Shown: positions 48,246 through 60,689 of the stretch, piece after piece | How positions within the stretch are numbered: position 1 is the stretch's first letter | Layout of the letters: each line of letters starts with the position of its first letter | DNA from: Acephala macrosclerotiorum | Lineage: Eukaryota; Ascomycota; Leotiomycetes; Helotiales; Mollisiaceae | NCBI GenBank assembly: GCA_014904845.1 | Contig: MU119389.1 | Location: 1-64,000, forward strand | Reading direction: 5' to 3' | DNA length: 64,000 bases | Made by a program: the position numbers and the translations under genes | Notes under the pieces: generated by a model | Told to the model about the DNA's origin: nothing | The model's input: only the letters and a program-made list of their open reading frames with translations | Databases searched by the model: none

Positions 48246-50222
48246 ACTGTCGTCGCGTCTTGGTGACGATATTATTGTATTGCGGAATTTCCATATATGA
48301 TTCAATATCGTGACGGGGCAATAGCGATTGTGGTGTTGCGGAATAACAGTTGTTTGGATGGATCACCTGGTCGGTGTTCTTTGTGTAACCTTGTGGTACG
48401 CCATATTCGACGCGAGGCGAGGCCAAAGACGGGGCTCGCTTGGGTTTCCTAACTCTCTACACGACCTCTTTCCCTCCCACCACCAGTGCCAACGAGGAAC
48501 AACATCGAAGACGCGAAGAAGCCTCTGCCAGAAATGCCATGCCAGGAATGGCTGCTCCGCATCAAGGCGTGCATATATTCAGGTCGATTGTCAACCCGAC
48601 CGACCTCGAGCAGTATCGGGCGACAGTGCTCATCCAATTGTGGACTCCTTCGACATCTGTGCCCTGCCCGCAGTGATGCGGAGTCTACCTCTTTCGTCTA
48701 AGGTCCCGCATCATATCTTACGATTCCAGGCTAGCCAGAGGCACATCTCCCATTCAAGAGCCCTACAAATCACAAGCTGTTCAACAAAGACGGCCGTCTT
48801 CAGATCGGATTTAGAGTTCAAGAGCTCCGCTGGCTGGCACGAAGGCCACACCGTGCTGGATCGGAGGGTTGATGGAAGCTTGATGATCGGTGTTGGTACG
48901 ACGCCCGGGAGTCAGCAAAGGCTTTACTGCAAAAATGCAGAGTCACTGAGGTGCAGAAAACGCAAAAAGGTGGTCCAGGGCCGATACCATTACTCGCCAA
49001 TGTCGGTCTTTGTGTGACCCAATTATTCAGGTGTGGCGCCGAGTAGGACATCTATGCAGGGCAACCCAACAGCAACTGTTTGTCTCTCCTCTGACAGTGG
49101 CGCATTTATACGCTGCTTCAGTTGGGCCACCACTGCCCTCACTTTGATAGGCACTTTCCACGCCGCCTTAGGGCATGTCTTAGCTCTCTATTCAATTATC
49201 TGCCTCGCCATTCCAGACCTTGCGCGGGGACTATGGCGTGCTCTACTCCCTTCAATGCGCTGGCACATTATATAGGTGGTGCTTGATTTGGGGTCTTCTC
49301 ACAGCCCTGTATTGTCCCTACTTATGGCACAGGTTGGGGCATGCGGTTATCCTCCTCGTTAATCTGTACCTCTCTTTTCCAGAGCCACAGATGCTACCTT
49401 CCCAGCAAGGGCGACACGAGCACATCACACAAAACTTCACCGAGCATAGTCAATCCATTACTGTCATTCTTGAACTTGTTTGCGTCAACATTTCAGAGGT
49501 CATGCTCATATAGCCTTGCTTTTTGCTCCTATCAATAATACCCTCACCGTCACCAAAATAAGCGCGCTCACAAGTACCGCATTCTTGAAGAGCTGCGTGG
49601 ATTTCTGGGCACACGGTTGTCTTCAGATGCTGCAAGCCGCCAAAATATTGACTCGTCTGGGGCGCATGCTGTGAATCGCTAACCCCTGACCCTGACCTGC
49701 AAGAAAGAAGACCGAGCAACAGCTGGGCATGACCCTAGAGCTACAGTCGAACTGGCTCAGGTTACACCGATTTCAGATTCCCAATGTCATTTCTGGCTAC
49801 TGCTGTTAACTTTAGGCCCCATAACAGATAAGGTATAGGTAAGATTTCCCCGGCCCAAACAGAGAAAGGCTCTGATTTGCTACGCGGCCGTCGGGGGGTT
49901 ACCTGTACTGAGAGGATTATCAAGGGCATGAGAATGCACCACAGAGTGGCGCACATTGAGGGACGACCTCCTTCTGAACATCTGATCTCGCCCCAGGTCC
50001 TCGAGGGTTCCATCCCTATGCAGCCATACCCGTGCTGGGCCAGACAGGTCGAGACCCGTGTTGTCGGGAATTTTGCAAGGCACCATTATTTTCTTTGGAT
50101 CCTCATACATATGCAATCACAACAGTATCTCACGGACTCAATTGCTCTTTTTCAACTCCCTCGATTGCTTGTCCTCTGAAATTTAGCATGTTAAGCCCCA
50201 CGAGTACTGGAGATTCGGGATT
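48246..50222. other. Intergenic region mis6/GNAT gene
   Basis: 2.0 kb. The longest frame is 48328-49017 on the plus strand, 229 codons beginning at ATG, Arg/Ser/His-rich and without recognisable domain; it overlaps the mis6 promoter and I do not annotate it as a gene. The rest shows nothing. A GH3 catalytic domain that might belong to the next gene was looked for here and not found. Confidence 0.45.
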
Positions 50223-52363
50223 ATGTCAACGCAGCCAGCGATTGTAGACGAAGGCGGAGATGGAATGTGAGTGGTTGCTTCTTCAATCTCCCATTGGGAT
50301 TCTACTTACCCTGAACAAGGGACCTTGATACAGAGCCGTCTGAAGCGCCTCGGCGTCCGACAACTTTCGCAACTACACATCTAGCAACCATATTGCGAGA
50401 TTCTTCAGAATGGCTTTCGCATGTTCGCCTCCTTCAAGAGACGGATGTTATCATTCTTCTGACACCCGTTGTTATTCCCGTCTCTCGGGACCCCACTGAC
50501 AACAGCGATCCGTTTGAGCCTCTAGGACGCTCTCTTGCGAGGAGACATGCACGCATTCGTCACGTCCCTTACACTCACAGGTTTGAATCTTGAGCATTTC
50601 GAGATGTTGCAATGAATGCTGACTGAAACTTTCAGAAATGGCATCACCTCCACACACCTTGGCTTCATTAAAAGGGGCCACGCTATCATTCTTTGCCTTG
50701 CCTCCGAACCTATACAGTCTGACTTAGCTGATGTAACTTTCGCTGTCAGTGACAACAAGCCGGTCATTGTGGTCTGCTGTACCGGTAGCCGAATAGACGC
50801 GCAGCAAGCTCTTCCATTCCCGACTGTCATTCATACCACCGGCTACTCACCACCCGCCCTAGATGCTACAGCAACATTAGTGTTTGTAGAGCAGTCTCAG
50901 GTCAATGTTAGCTATCTACCAGATTTATCGAGAGCGAACGAATTCCATCCTAAGGTCTGGCTGGTAGAGGATTTCAATGAAGCAAGAGACTTATCAAGCG
51001 TACTAAACCTATGGTTGGAATGCATGGACGCACGCTTTGCTATGGACCAACAAGCGCTGGCCGATGTTCTTCGAAAACCAGGATATTCGAAGCATTACGT
51101 TGTTCGAAATCCATCCGCTGGTGAGTTAGTGGGATTCTGTGCGACGTATCTTTCATATGTGGACCGAGAAGGCGAGAGGCTGGTGGCATCTTTGGCGGTG
51201 CTTGTTGTCCATCCAATAGCACGTCTTCAAGGTATAGGCCTAAGTCTTCACAGCCATGCAATCAATCAACTCAAGAAAACACGGGGAATCATACGGTTAC
51301 AACTTGGAAGCATCTTCCCTAGAATTCTTTATGGACCACCTTCCGATGTGCCATTCAACGATGAATGGTTTCGTCGCCGGGGATGGCAGATGGACAAGGA
51401 AGCACCCGGCCAAGGGCAGGCTGTACATGACCTTATTTTGGAGTTCGAGGATTGGCAATACCATTCCCGCTTTAGCTCCTCAATCGTCATAGAATATCGA
51501 CTTTGTACGCAAGATGATATGACAAAGGTTCTCGACCTTGTAGAAAAGATATCCGCGATGGATGGCAAACTAGGTTGGTTTGATCAGTATTGGTCACTCA
51601 GCAATGGACCAAACGTCAAAGATATTGTTCTCGCCATCGAAGACGATGATATTATCGGAACAGCTCTTACTTACACGCCTGCATGTGGCAGTCAGGTCTC
51701 AAACAATCTACCTGTAAGGATGTCAGATGCCCTCAGATCTTCTTTTTGTACTGCTCCTTAAGACCTCGAGTTGCACGAGAAAGTCTTCAGCAACCCATCT
51801 CGACTCCCTGTTTTTTTCGAAACTCATCCGCTAATATCTCTGTCGACATAGTGGCCTCGCCGGATTGGGAATGATGTTGGAGGGGTGACATGTGTTTCAA
51901 TATACCGTGAGTAACCTCGATGTCAGATGGAATTTATTTCTGGAGTTTGTGCGACATTCGAGTAGACTTTCATAGGTTAGCGTACTGTTCGGGATGGGCG
52001 CCTCGGTTTAGGTAATGTGTGACCTTCCCAAACAGCGTCGTGCAAAGCGTTTGACGTACAAAATTTCGCTCTTGAACACTACCATTTCTTGCAGTTCCGC
52101 GGGTTATATTTCAGGGCTAACATCCTAACAGCTACAAAAAGAGACATGATCATGAGTGGCATTCTCAATGCCTGTGTAGAGAATCTGCAGATGCAAGGCA
52201 TGAAGATGATGTTTATAGACGGGGTAGCGGATTGCTTGGAAGAGTTTACCAAATTAGGTATTTTCATTCAAAGTGCTGGAACTATACCTTCGAAACAGGC
52301 AAGCTGACCGAAACAGGCTTTCAGAAATGGGCTCGGTATCGAGATGTCTGGAAGAGTGTCTGA
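50223..52363 (+). CDS. GNAT acetyltransferase fused to a GH3 C-terminal-like domain
   Basis: Exons 50223-50266, 50320-50580, 50636-51713, 51852-51906, 52132-52257 and 52317-52363 join in phase to 536 aa. The N-terminal third (LRDSSEWLSHVRLLQETDVI, PLGRSLARRHARIRHVPYTH, FIKRGHAIILCLAS) resembles the C-terminal sandwich of fungal glycoside hydrolase family 3 N-acetylglucosaminidases. It is followed by two GNAT-like halves: VVHPIARLQGIGLSLHSHAI (acetyl-CoA loop pattern R/Q-x-x-G-x-G/S) and MIMSGILNACVENLQMQG to GFQKWARYRDVWKSV. Fungal GH3-GNAT fusions are known, but here the GH3 barrel with the catalytic residues is absent, so hydrolase activity is not expected. The 225-nt intron before exon 5 is long for this locus and could hide a missed exon. 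Confidence 0.8.
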
Positions 52364-53507
52364 AGCCCAATGTTTCTCCAGCTTCACCGCAGGATCTGGA
52401 TGATCCTATGACGCAACGGCTCATGGAAAGAATTCCTAATATTTGTATAAGCAACGACAAGGCTTTTCGAATCCGAGCGCTTCACGCTCATGCACAACAT
52501 AACCCATGCGAGCTTGGAAGCGGGCCACTTGCAGTTGCGATTTACCCGAGAACGTGGGCAGGGCTATGACCTTCATCGACCTGATAGGGCTCCTCTATGT
52601 TGGATGTAACGATCCCCACGCTTTGCCACGTTGATTACATTGCAGGAACATCGGCAAGATAAGATGAATTCGGTATGGTTGACCAGTGCGATATGGTCCA
52701 GGAGTGCTGTCGTACTCATTCAGGCAAATGCACTACTGCGGCCGCAAAAGATGAGCTTTCTTCTTGCACTTAAGAGCCACAAGGCAAATCAACGTGGGGA
52801 TCTTCAAGGTCCAGAGTACATCTCCTCTCACAGACACAACACAAAGTACGGGGGCGCATCCAAGGACGCAAGAGGACCCCTGGATGAAATCTAGCCAATT
52901 CACAATTAAGAGCGGCTTGTTGTCATGCTACCAATTCTAGGATCATGTCCTTGGATGAGCTGGGAGATGTTGGTTTTGTGTTGGACCAGACTTGAGGGCT
53001 GATGTTGGAATTCGAGGCTCTGCTCTAATCAAACCCTATGCGTTACGTTTCAACCCATGGCGAAGGCTTGCCCTCGCCACCACCTCGCATGCTTCCTCCT
53101 TTTAAAAGGCGACATGAGGGAGGGAGGGAAATCTTGCACGGATTGAGGTCTTCGCGCACAGCGAGGCTTTGTTTAAATGTTCTCGTTGGACATATTTGAG
53201 CCGAATCCAGGGCTTCATCTTTGGTATCGCCAGCAACACGAACCAACTACCAGTCAAGGACAACCAACATTGAGGGATGTTAAATGATCAAGTCACGAAT
53301 AGACGGTGTCGTGCCTCTACAGAGTCGAGAATGCCCGTACATCCAAGCACACTTCAACACCTACGACCAGTGGGTCCTTTGCCCTCGTTGCTTGGAACTT
53401 GTCGAACTTCCTTTACAAGCCGACGCACGCAATACACCATAGGAAATCGCATAAGCATTCATAAATCGTTATATTGTACAGAAGATTTCTTACACCACAA
53501 TTCACCT
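52364..53507. other. Intergenic region
   Basis: 1.14 kb between two convergent genes. Only short frames; nothing supportable. Confidence 0.45.
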
Positions 53508-54941
53508 TCATCTCCAAGCCCTGCCATTCTCTATTTCCTGGCTAGTCGTCACTTCCGTTGTTTTTCGCACAGCCCAATCATAACCCGGTGGTCTCTGCAC
53601 CGGTAAGAATTCCTCACTGCTATCATCCTCCAACGGAGTTTCATTATCCAACCTACCTAATCCCTTTTGCCTTGCGCTCCCCAAGATCCGATTTTCCCGC
53701 GAAGTATCTCTTTCCACCTCGCCATTGCTTGTACTTTTGATCGTCGTTGTAACACCGACACCTTTGCCAAGGTCGTTCCTCAATCCGAGCACTTTTTGTC
53801 CGTCTTTGTTTCCGCTCCCGCTTCGATAGTAACCTCCACGGTTGGCTCTTCTGTCAAGTGGCCAGGTCGAGCTTTTGTCTACGGTGCGTGTTGACGAGCC
53901 GAAGAGTTTTGAACGGGAGAGGAATGTGCGGAAGAGGGGTCGGAGAGTCGCCATCGCGCCTGCTGTGATGCCGATTCCTGGTTCGACAGTGCTCCAGATC
54001 GCGACATCGGTCGTGGAATAGAGGAAGTCGCTTTGTGCCAGCTGCTTGAGATATGGAACTCGGACGATTGTTGCCGTGGACCCACTGTGGGTTGTTAGCA
54101 AGGCCCCTTAGGGAAATTGTCATCGAATAACACTCACAAAGCGCCAAGAGCGAGAATCATCGCGACCGAGATCTTCGTCCTAGGATTCATCGAAAGGTTC
54201 CAAACCAAAAACACAGGCAAAACTCCCAGAGTCCAGTCCGCCCAATACGAGACAGCCGAGTGAGCATAAGATGTGCCGGTAATGACATTGGGGTGGACGC
54301 AGTGTCCCTTGGCGCCGAGGTATTGTGTCCAGAAGTATGCTACTGGCGTGCACTGAAAAGTTACGATGAAGAAATAGAAGATGGTGTATGCAATCACCAC
54401 ACTTCCGACGATCCAAATCGTCATAATCTGGCTCCGTGTTACGCATATTCGGGCGAGAAAGATACAGATGCTGAGCTTGAAAACTGCCGTACATGAGATG
54501 TAGGCGAGTTCACAGCACCACCACCACTGTTTTGTCGTCCGTCAATGATTTGGAGTTGGGAAAGACCAGTACGTACTTTCAGAGCTATTGGGATATCCTG
54601 TGGTGGAAGATTGGCGAGATGCTGGCCGGTTCTGGGCATGCAAGTCAACATTTCGATTCAGGAAGCGAAACTTAAAATCAGCCTTACCCATATTCGACGC
54701 CTTTGAGGACAAACGCACAGTACAAGGTGAACAGAACCTTCGATGGTCAGTGATCTATCGTCGAGGATATTCCAGAAATTGAGAAGCTTACTAGAGAAGC
54801 GACCGAAAGCCAGTCGTCCATACCAAAACTCTTCATTATCACTCCTCTCACATAGCACCGCAGACTAACGAAAACCCATGACAAGGTCAAAAACAGAATG
54901 GCTACAGCAGCAACCTGAGGACCTCGATCCTCGGCAGCCAT
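53508..54941 (-). CDS. Rhodopsin-like (SAT4-type) fungal integral membrane protein
   Basis: Seven-helix membrane protein of the fungal 'rhodopsin domain' family (also called SAT4-like or PTH11-related without CFEM). Molecular role unknown; members are often suspected receptors. Five exons, 54941-54792, 54737-54688, 54631-54577, 54526-54138 and 54084-53508, in phase, 406 aa. Landmarks: AILFLTLSWVFVSLRCYVR, the GMDDWL motif, GVEYGTGQHLANL, YWWCC-like WWWCCELAYISCTAVFKLSI, CTPVAYFWTQ and YWADWTLGVLPVFLVWNLSM. After the last helix a 130-residue cytosolic tail follows with Gly/Ser/Arg-rich and acidic parts (PLEDDSSEEFLPVQRPPGYD). No CFEM or signal peptide is seen. Confidence 0.9.
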
Positions 54942-57142
54942 TGTTGGCGACGAACAGCAGTTCCAGAGAGTGCTTTCAGATCAAAATGCGAGGGGATGTA
55001 GGGTAATAACGCCGGCATCGAGAACGGAATGATCATGTGTGGGGAGAAACGAAGGTAAATACCTTCACGGCTACACAAAAGACTATTCTCGGTCCGCAAA
55101 GTTCCATGTCTAGGCGAGCCATTTTGTCGGACTAGAAGCATTGATCTCCTTTTCTGGATCTTCTCCGGCTTCTGTGACGACGGCTAGCAGACCAACATCA
55201 ACGGTCTCGTTGGCACACTGCATTGCCTGCCGGAGATGCCAGGGTCACAGAAGATGTCCGCACCAGTAGAATTGAAGATATTCTGACCCTGGTATGCTGC
55301 CAGGCTCAAGCTAGACCTGAGTTCGGTTCGAGGAGATCTGATAACACGTTCGAAAATGAGGCTTATCCTTAAGAACCGCTCAGCTCTCGACCACTAGGAA
55401 AAATGGTCTTGCGCCATAATAAGATTTCGTACTAAAATCCACGTGGAAAGCGAAATTCAGAAGTAATGAGAGAGGTGGATACCGTGATCACTAACCACGC
55501 AGGCAAGCACATGGGAAGAAGCAGGAACCTACAAATGCGTAAGAGCAAACGCCACAGCCAATCTGATGCCCCGGAGAAATGCCCGTTATGGGGCGAAGAT
55601 TGCCTCTGAAACGAAGAGAATGCGGAGAGACAAGGAAATTGGTCGACGTGACGCCAATTCGACTCGGTTCTTGGCCGGAGACGAAGGGGAGAGAGAATTT
55701 CAACAAAAATCTTCGAGCTTCGCGAGCACGGGTTCACCCGATGTCAGGAAGAATTTTGACAGCTAAAACTATTTGAACGCTAACATTATTTGCTATTGCT
55801 TGCCTCCTCCCGTTGTGTCCACGGCTCGGATGTGGCTTCTAGCCATCAGATGAACTAACACTAGACGCCATTCTATTGTCCACCAGCTGGTGCACTACGA
55901 GCCGCTTGCATCTCGGCCTGCCAGAAGAGCGATTCAAGAACAATAGACAAAAGATGGCTTCAAGTTCTCAAGCACACGATATCACTACGGAAGACTTCCC
56001 CTCGATTCGACCCGAGGCCTGTGCGACATCGAACCGTCGAAGATCACGATCTGGTGATGCAGCTGCACGTTCATCACCATCTGTGCCATCTCCTGACTCG
56101 CGGGGGTATGACCAGATTTGGAATTGCACCAAGGAGGCGAGGAGGCAATTTTGCCTCGAACCAAGGTAATGGATTACTGGTTCCTAATTTGCCGCGCAAT
56201 CTGAACTCCATGCCGTTCTCAAACAATCGTGGCTACCAATTTCGTCAGCTCAAACCTCGGAATATTGGCCATCACGTGCTCGATAGGGAAAGTTGAGGTG
56301 AACCAGATGGAATACTGAAGATCTCTACGCAATAGGGAATAATGTGTAGTCATATCCTTCCTCGGTCATTTCAATATCGAGAGTTGACAAGAAGGGTGAC
56401 AGGGTGGAAGAGAAGGAGGTTTTAGCCTCGGGCCAGGAAGAAAGGTCTCCTTCTCATCTCACGGTCTCCGAAAAGCAATCTATCTAAGCGTCTCAAACTC
56501 AAGTACATCTATCAAGACTCGGAAGCATGACAGCCGATGAGCCTAGTGTGACTAGTGTCGTTTTATAACCCTCTTCATCGAATTTTACTCAAAATTCGGC
56601 TCCATTTTCCAATCCGAAGTCCGAGAAAGCGCAGGACTATGACATATTCTGTGTGGCTGCACTTCTAGAGCTCACGCAATCTTGCTCTCTTCAAAAATAG
56701 CAAGCACATTGAAGCAACTTAGTTTACAAAGCCGCGTTACCACCAGCCTATCAACCCTCATCAAATCGCCTGTCAAGATCAGACGTCGCAGCACCAGGCT
56801 TGAGTTTCGCATGTCTGCAAAGTATTTTAGCCTATCCTTTCTGAATATTTACAAAAGTTCTCCAGTCTCGCTCTATTCCTACTCTGGTCTCCATAACTAT
56901 ATCCAACATCCTTTTACACCTCGTCTTTCCTCCATTTTTAACCTTGAAGCCGGAAGCACTGTTTCCCAGCAAAGCCTGTTCCTTGCCTTTTCTATGCTCG
57001 GAACTTCTCATTGTTGGCGCCTTCAAGCTTGCACTTAGATCACCGCAAGTATTGGAAGGTATTTGGACAACTACCTGGTCCGCCAACCCCATACTCATCT
57101 TTCGAATGATTCAAGAGACCTCACCAGTCAGGATTAATCCTC
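54942..57142. other. Intergenic region with weak frames
   Basis: 2.2 kb. One plus-strand frame (ATG at 55954, AAAGATGG context, 72 codons to 56169) and an overlapping frame to 56296 have protein-like composition but no recognised domain. Another at 56682-57038 is hydrophobic and Ser-rich. None is annotated as a gene. Confidence 0.4.
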
Positions 57143-57655
57143 TTATCCCCAGGGTAAAGACCGCACTTGATTTTGTAGGAGTACACCGCATATTTCTCCA
57201 TTTGCCTCCACGCGCTCTGTACACATCATTTTCAATTGCTGGATAATGTCCAGAATCATTTTCCTCTCATGGAATATTGCCTCTCGTAGACCTTGTGCCA
57301 TGCCAGTCCCACTTGGCAGGACCCAGCCAGATTGCTCCTGGTCGATGCTTTCAACGATGGCATCTGCTGTCGCCGTGCGCAGAGCATATCCTGGTGGGGG
57401 ATTTTTGCAGAGCTCAGCGGGGAAAACCTTCAACAACTTTCTGAGCGAATCGTCGAGATCATACTTTGTGACCCTACTGAATTTGATCGTGAGCTCCATT
57501 CGTACTCTTCCTACCGAACCAAATTCAGCTGAAGGCACGAAAATTTTGGGGAAATGTTTGCAACCATCCCAAAGAGGATTCATGTCCAGCATGCCGGGAT
57601 TGTATGCCAGGAGTGAAACACTGCGCGTCACAAAGGTGACTCGTCTCAATGTATA
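57143..57655 (-). CDS. Hypothetical protein, possibly partial
   Basis: A frame of about 170 codons with balanced amino-acid composition and predicted helices, e.g. FSRVTKYDLDDSLRKLLKVF, TATADAIVESIDQEQSGWVL and FHERKMILDIIQQLKMMC. No family was recognised. The first ATG in this frame is within a few codons of the 5' limit. An upstream ATG at 57725 (MAKFNLIASDI) is in another frame and would need an intron of only 31 nt, too short for this locus, so the true start is unclear. It could be a lineage-specific gene, an exon of a longer gene, or a relic. Confidence 0.4.
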   Translation of the reverse strand, partial: YTLRRVTFVTRSVSLLAYNPGMLDMNPLWDGCKHFPKIFVPSAEFGSVGRVRMELTIKFSRVTKYDLDDSLRKLLKVFPAELCKNPPPGYALRTATADAIVESIDQEQSGWVLPSGTGMAQGLREAIFHERKMILDIIQQLKMMCTERVEANGEICGVLLQNQVRSLPWG

Positions 57656-58192
57656 AGGAGAAAAAATGGTAGCACCCGTAGGCAGTTCTCACAATATCAG
57701 AAGCGATTAAGTTGAATTTCGCCATTTGCGTCGACTTAGTGCGGCAACCCTGAATATTGACACATTTTCAGTTGCTAGGGCACTTCCAGATGAGATCGGC
57801 GAAGGCAGCGACCGAAGCAGCCATGCTGCAAGTCCGAGGTTGGAGTTGTGTTGACGGGTAGTCCAAAGATGCCAGCAAAGATATTAGACAACGTGAGCGA
57901 GAGTGAGATCATCGAATGCTGCTAAAATGACCAAGGAAGGAGAAGCTGCCGAAACCGCAGGAGCCCTGAAAAGAGAAGGAATACAGATAAAACCAACTAC
58001 GAACATAGAATCGAGATTACCACAATTTTAGGATAGAGCTCGGATGTAAAGAGAGTGAACAAGCGGTCGGTAGGGTATATGATCATGCAGAGGGAATCAT
58101 CTACCCCGGAATAGCCTTCATGCGAAAATGAAAAAGGACGAGAGGATATTGTCCTTGAACGCCTTTCATGTTCAGTCAGTCTATCGAATCTC
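57656..58192. other. Intergenic region
   Basis: 537 bp, nothing supportable. Confidence 0.4.
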
Positions 58193-59352
58193 CTACAGTC
58201 GACTTGCCTTGCTATTATTGAAATTCTCGGGAACCAAATCCTCACTCAATGCCCATAGCCTGTCCGCTTTTGCACCATCCGATGCCCATTTCGCTGGTCT
58301 TTTCATCTTGCAGTCTTCGATATACACGCCTGCCTCATCTGCTCATGCACTATTAGCTTGCTATATCGTCGTGGATGTACGGATTGGGAGGGGTTTACCT
58401 TCTAAGCCTGGATCAAACCCAGCAACCACCAGGGTTGATGCTCCTTGATCCAAAGTCTTCCAATTATCACCAATCCCAGCAAAAAGTCCTTTCACTGCCG
58501 CTTCATCAAGCTCTCTTGCTAGATTCGTCATGATGTCTGCCTTGTCAGCAACTGCCTTCCAACGCTGGTGACAGGTATGGTCCACTCACTACCAGGAGAA
58601 ACGGCAAAACTCTTCAGGCCCTGCGAACCATACCTCGCATTCAAACCAACACTGAATAACACATTCGCCGTCTTGCTCTGTCCATACGCTATGCCAGACT
58701 CATAACCCCCATCGTTCCTCAATATGCCTTCCGGTAAACCCCTTCTCGGCTGCTCATCCCTCGGAACATTCTTCCCGCGATCTTGGTTGATGTCGCTGAA
58801 TCTCACTGGGGAGATGACATGGGCTTCACTTGCTGTATTGATGACTCTTTTCCTGCCAGTCTTTGCTTGGAGCATCGAGGGAAGGAGAAGGTTGGTGAAG
58901 AGGAACGGACCGAGGTAGTTTGTTGCGAATTGCAATTCCACACCTTCTTTCGTTAGGTGTTTTGTGCTGATGTTGATGCCTGCATTGTTGAATAGGATGT
59001 CGACTGCTCCGACTGGTCTTATAATTTGCTTTACTTTATCGGCTGCTTGCCGGACACTTTTCAAGCTTGAGAGATCCAAGACGACTGCTTCGATCTTGAC
59101 GGTCGGGTAGAAGGCATGGATTTCCTTTACAGCAGCCTGGATGTTTGACAGAGTTCGTGATGCGAGGATCAACATTTCTGGGGCTTGAGACGCAATTGCT
59201 AGCGCGAGAGCGGCTCCTATACTCTGCGGGGAGACGCCTGTGATGGCGACTGGGTGTTGAATGTCAGCGAGCCCTCCGATATTTGAATCATGAGTATTCA
59301 ATCTGTGAAACCCCGAAGACTGCCAATCCAATGTTTGACGCAGCTTTGCCAA
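58193..59352 (-). CDS. Short-chain dehydrogenase/reductase (SDR)
   Basis: NAD(P)-dependent oxidoreductase of the classical/WWOX-retinol-dehydrogenase-like SDR group; substrate unknown. Exons 59352-58590, 58536-58399 and 58329-58193 join in phase to 345 aa. Motifs: ITGVSPQSIGAALALAIA (cofactor loop, in the TGxxxxxIG variant), DILFNNAGI (NNAG), INTASEAHV with the catalytic Ser region, YGQSKTANV (YxxxK) and a following VSPG. The C-terminal part (LDQGASTLVVAGFDPGLEG, VYIEDCKM) is common in fungal members. There is no signal peptide. It stands without a biosynthetic neighbour, so no pathway is suggested. Confidence 0.92.
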
Positions 59353-59585
59353 CTTTAGAGTGGTGAATCTACCTCCACCATCTGAACATTACCACTGGTA
59401 TGTTCAAAGCGAGTTGAACACCCACTACCCCAAAGTACTTAAGACCCAACTCTAACTAGAACATAATAAACATCTCAAAGAAATCAACAAATTTATCTTG
59501 AAAGTTGAATGAAAATAACGAGTTGCAAAATGAACAATCCTCCAGAAATTATTCTCGTGGCGTCAGCTTTCCAAATACCTGTGCT

Positions 59586-59618
59586 ACAAATGACTACAAA
59601 TGACTACAAATGACTACA
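59586..59618. repeat. (tgactacaaa)3 tandem repeat
   Basis: Three and a bit copies of a 10-bp unit, perfect. Confidence 0.85.
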
Positions 59619-60228
59619 CGGACATTCACTCTTCCCAAACCACCAATCCTAGAACACACATTCAAAACACACCGAACCCTATTTTTCAAACAAGATGATC
59701 GCCGACATTCTCCTCTCAGCTCCTGCAGTGCACCACTAAGCGCTACCAAAGTACACCAACCTCGCACCAAGACCAAAAAACACAACACTTTCAACTCCGC
59801 ACAAACAACAGCATAGCAACAAGCATGAAAACAACCCACTAATCTTCCCCTTTATCTCCCCACCAAAAGCCCTCGCAGCCTCTAAAGCGCCGGTCCCATG
59901 CCCAAATTCCGGGTGCGAAATAGCCATTTCTGCAACCTCTTCTTTCCCTTTCCCCTAGCTTCTTCGACAAAACAACAAAATCCAGTCTACCAACTTCAAT
60001 AACCACCAATCAACTCTCCAAACCTACCTATTCGTAACTTTGGCTTTTGCGGCTGGATGAACTAAAGACGTTGCTAAGGAAAAGGAACTTCGTTGCTGCG
60101 TTACCCCGCTTTTGAAGGTCCAAAAGGAGGTTGGGTACCAGCCATGTTTAAATTCACGTGAACGTTCAGGGGGTACGTATCTAGCGTAAGCGAGACGGGA
60201 AGTGTGTATGTAAACAAAGGAAGCGGAG

Positions 60229-60261
60229 TGAAACGAAACGAAACGAAACGAAACGAAACGG
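60229..60261. repeat. (gaaac)6 microsatellite
   Basis: Six perfect copies of GAAAC. Confidence 0.85.
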
Positions 60262-60689
60262 GAATACATGCAGGCAGAATTGAAGGTGATATGGAGGACA
60301 ATGCCTTTGCGAGAGATTCTCTCGAGTCGAGAGCGCGTTATTTGATTCGGGTAAGTGGGACTGGGTAGCTGCTGCCGTGTTCTATTAATTGTAAGTTGTG
60401 GGGCAACTTTCAACAGGAGGACTTTCTCCTTTCGCCAAAGCTTAAATTGTTAGTTCGAAGTCACAGAGAATATCACGATGATGGAACATTTTGTAGAGTG
60501 GGTAATTATCTGTGATTTCAAAGTCCGAAGATATCTAATACACAGAAAAGCGAGTCAAAGCAAGACCGTCTCTCCCTACAATCTCTGAGTGTTGTGCTAC
60601 CGATAGACTCCTTGAAAAAAGATATTCAGAAGTCAGGGGGTATAATGATGTCCAACCCAGTCGCAGAAGTCCGAGAAGTAGAGCCAAAA

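Larger units (their letters stand above)
59353..60689. other. Intergenic region
   Basis: 1.34 kb with A/C-rich parts. Contains a (tgactacaaa)3 repeat at about 59586-59618 and a (gaaac)n repeat at 60229-60261. No gene. Confidence 0.5.

Noticed and set aside
48328..49017. 229-codon plus-strand frame next to mis6
   Set aside because: Arg/Ser/His-rich, no motif, overlaps the mis6 promoter; not enough support for a gene.
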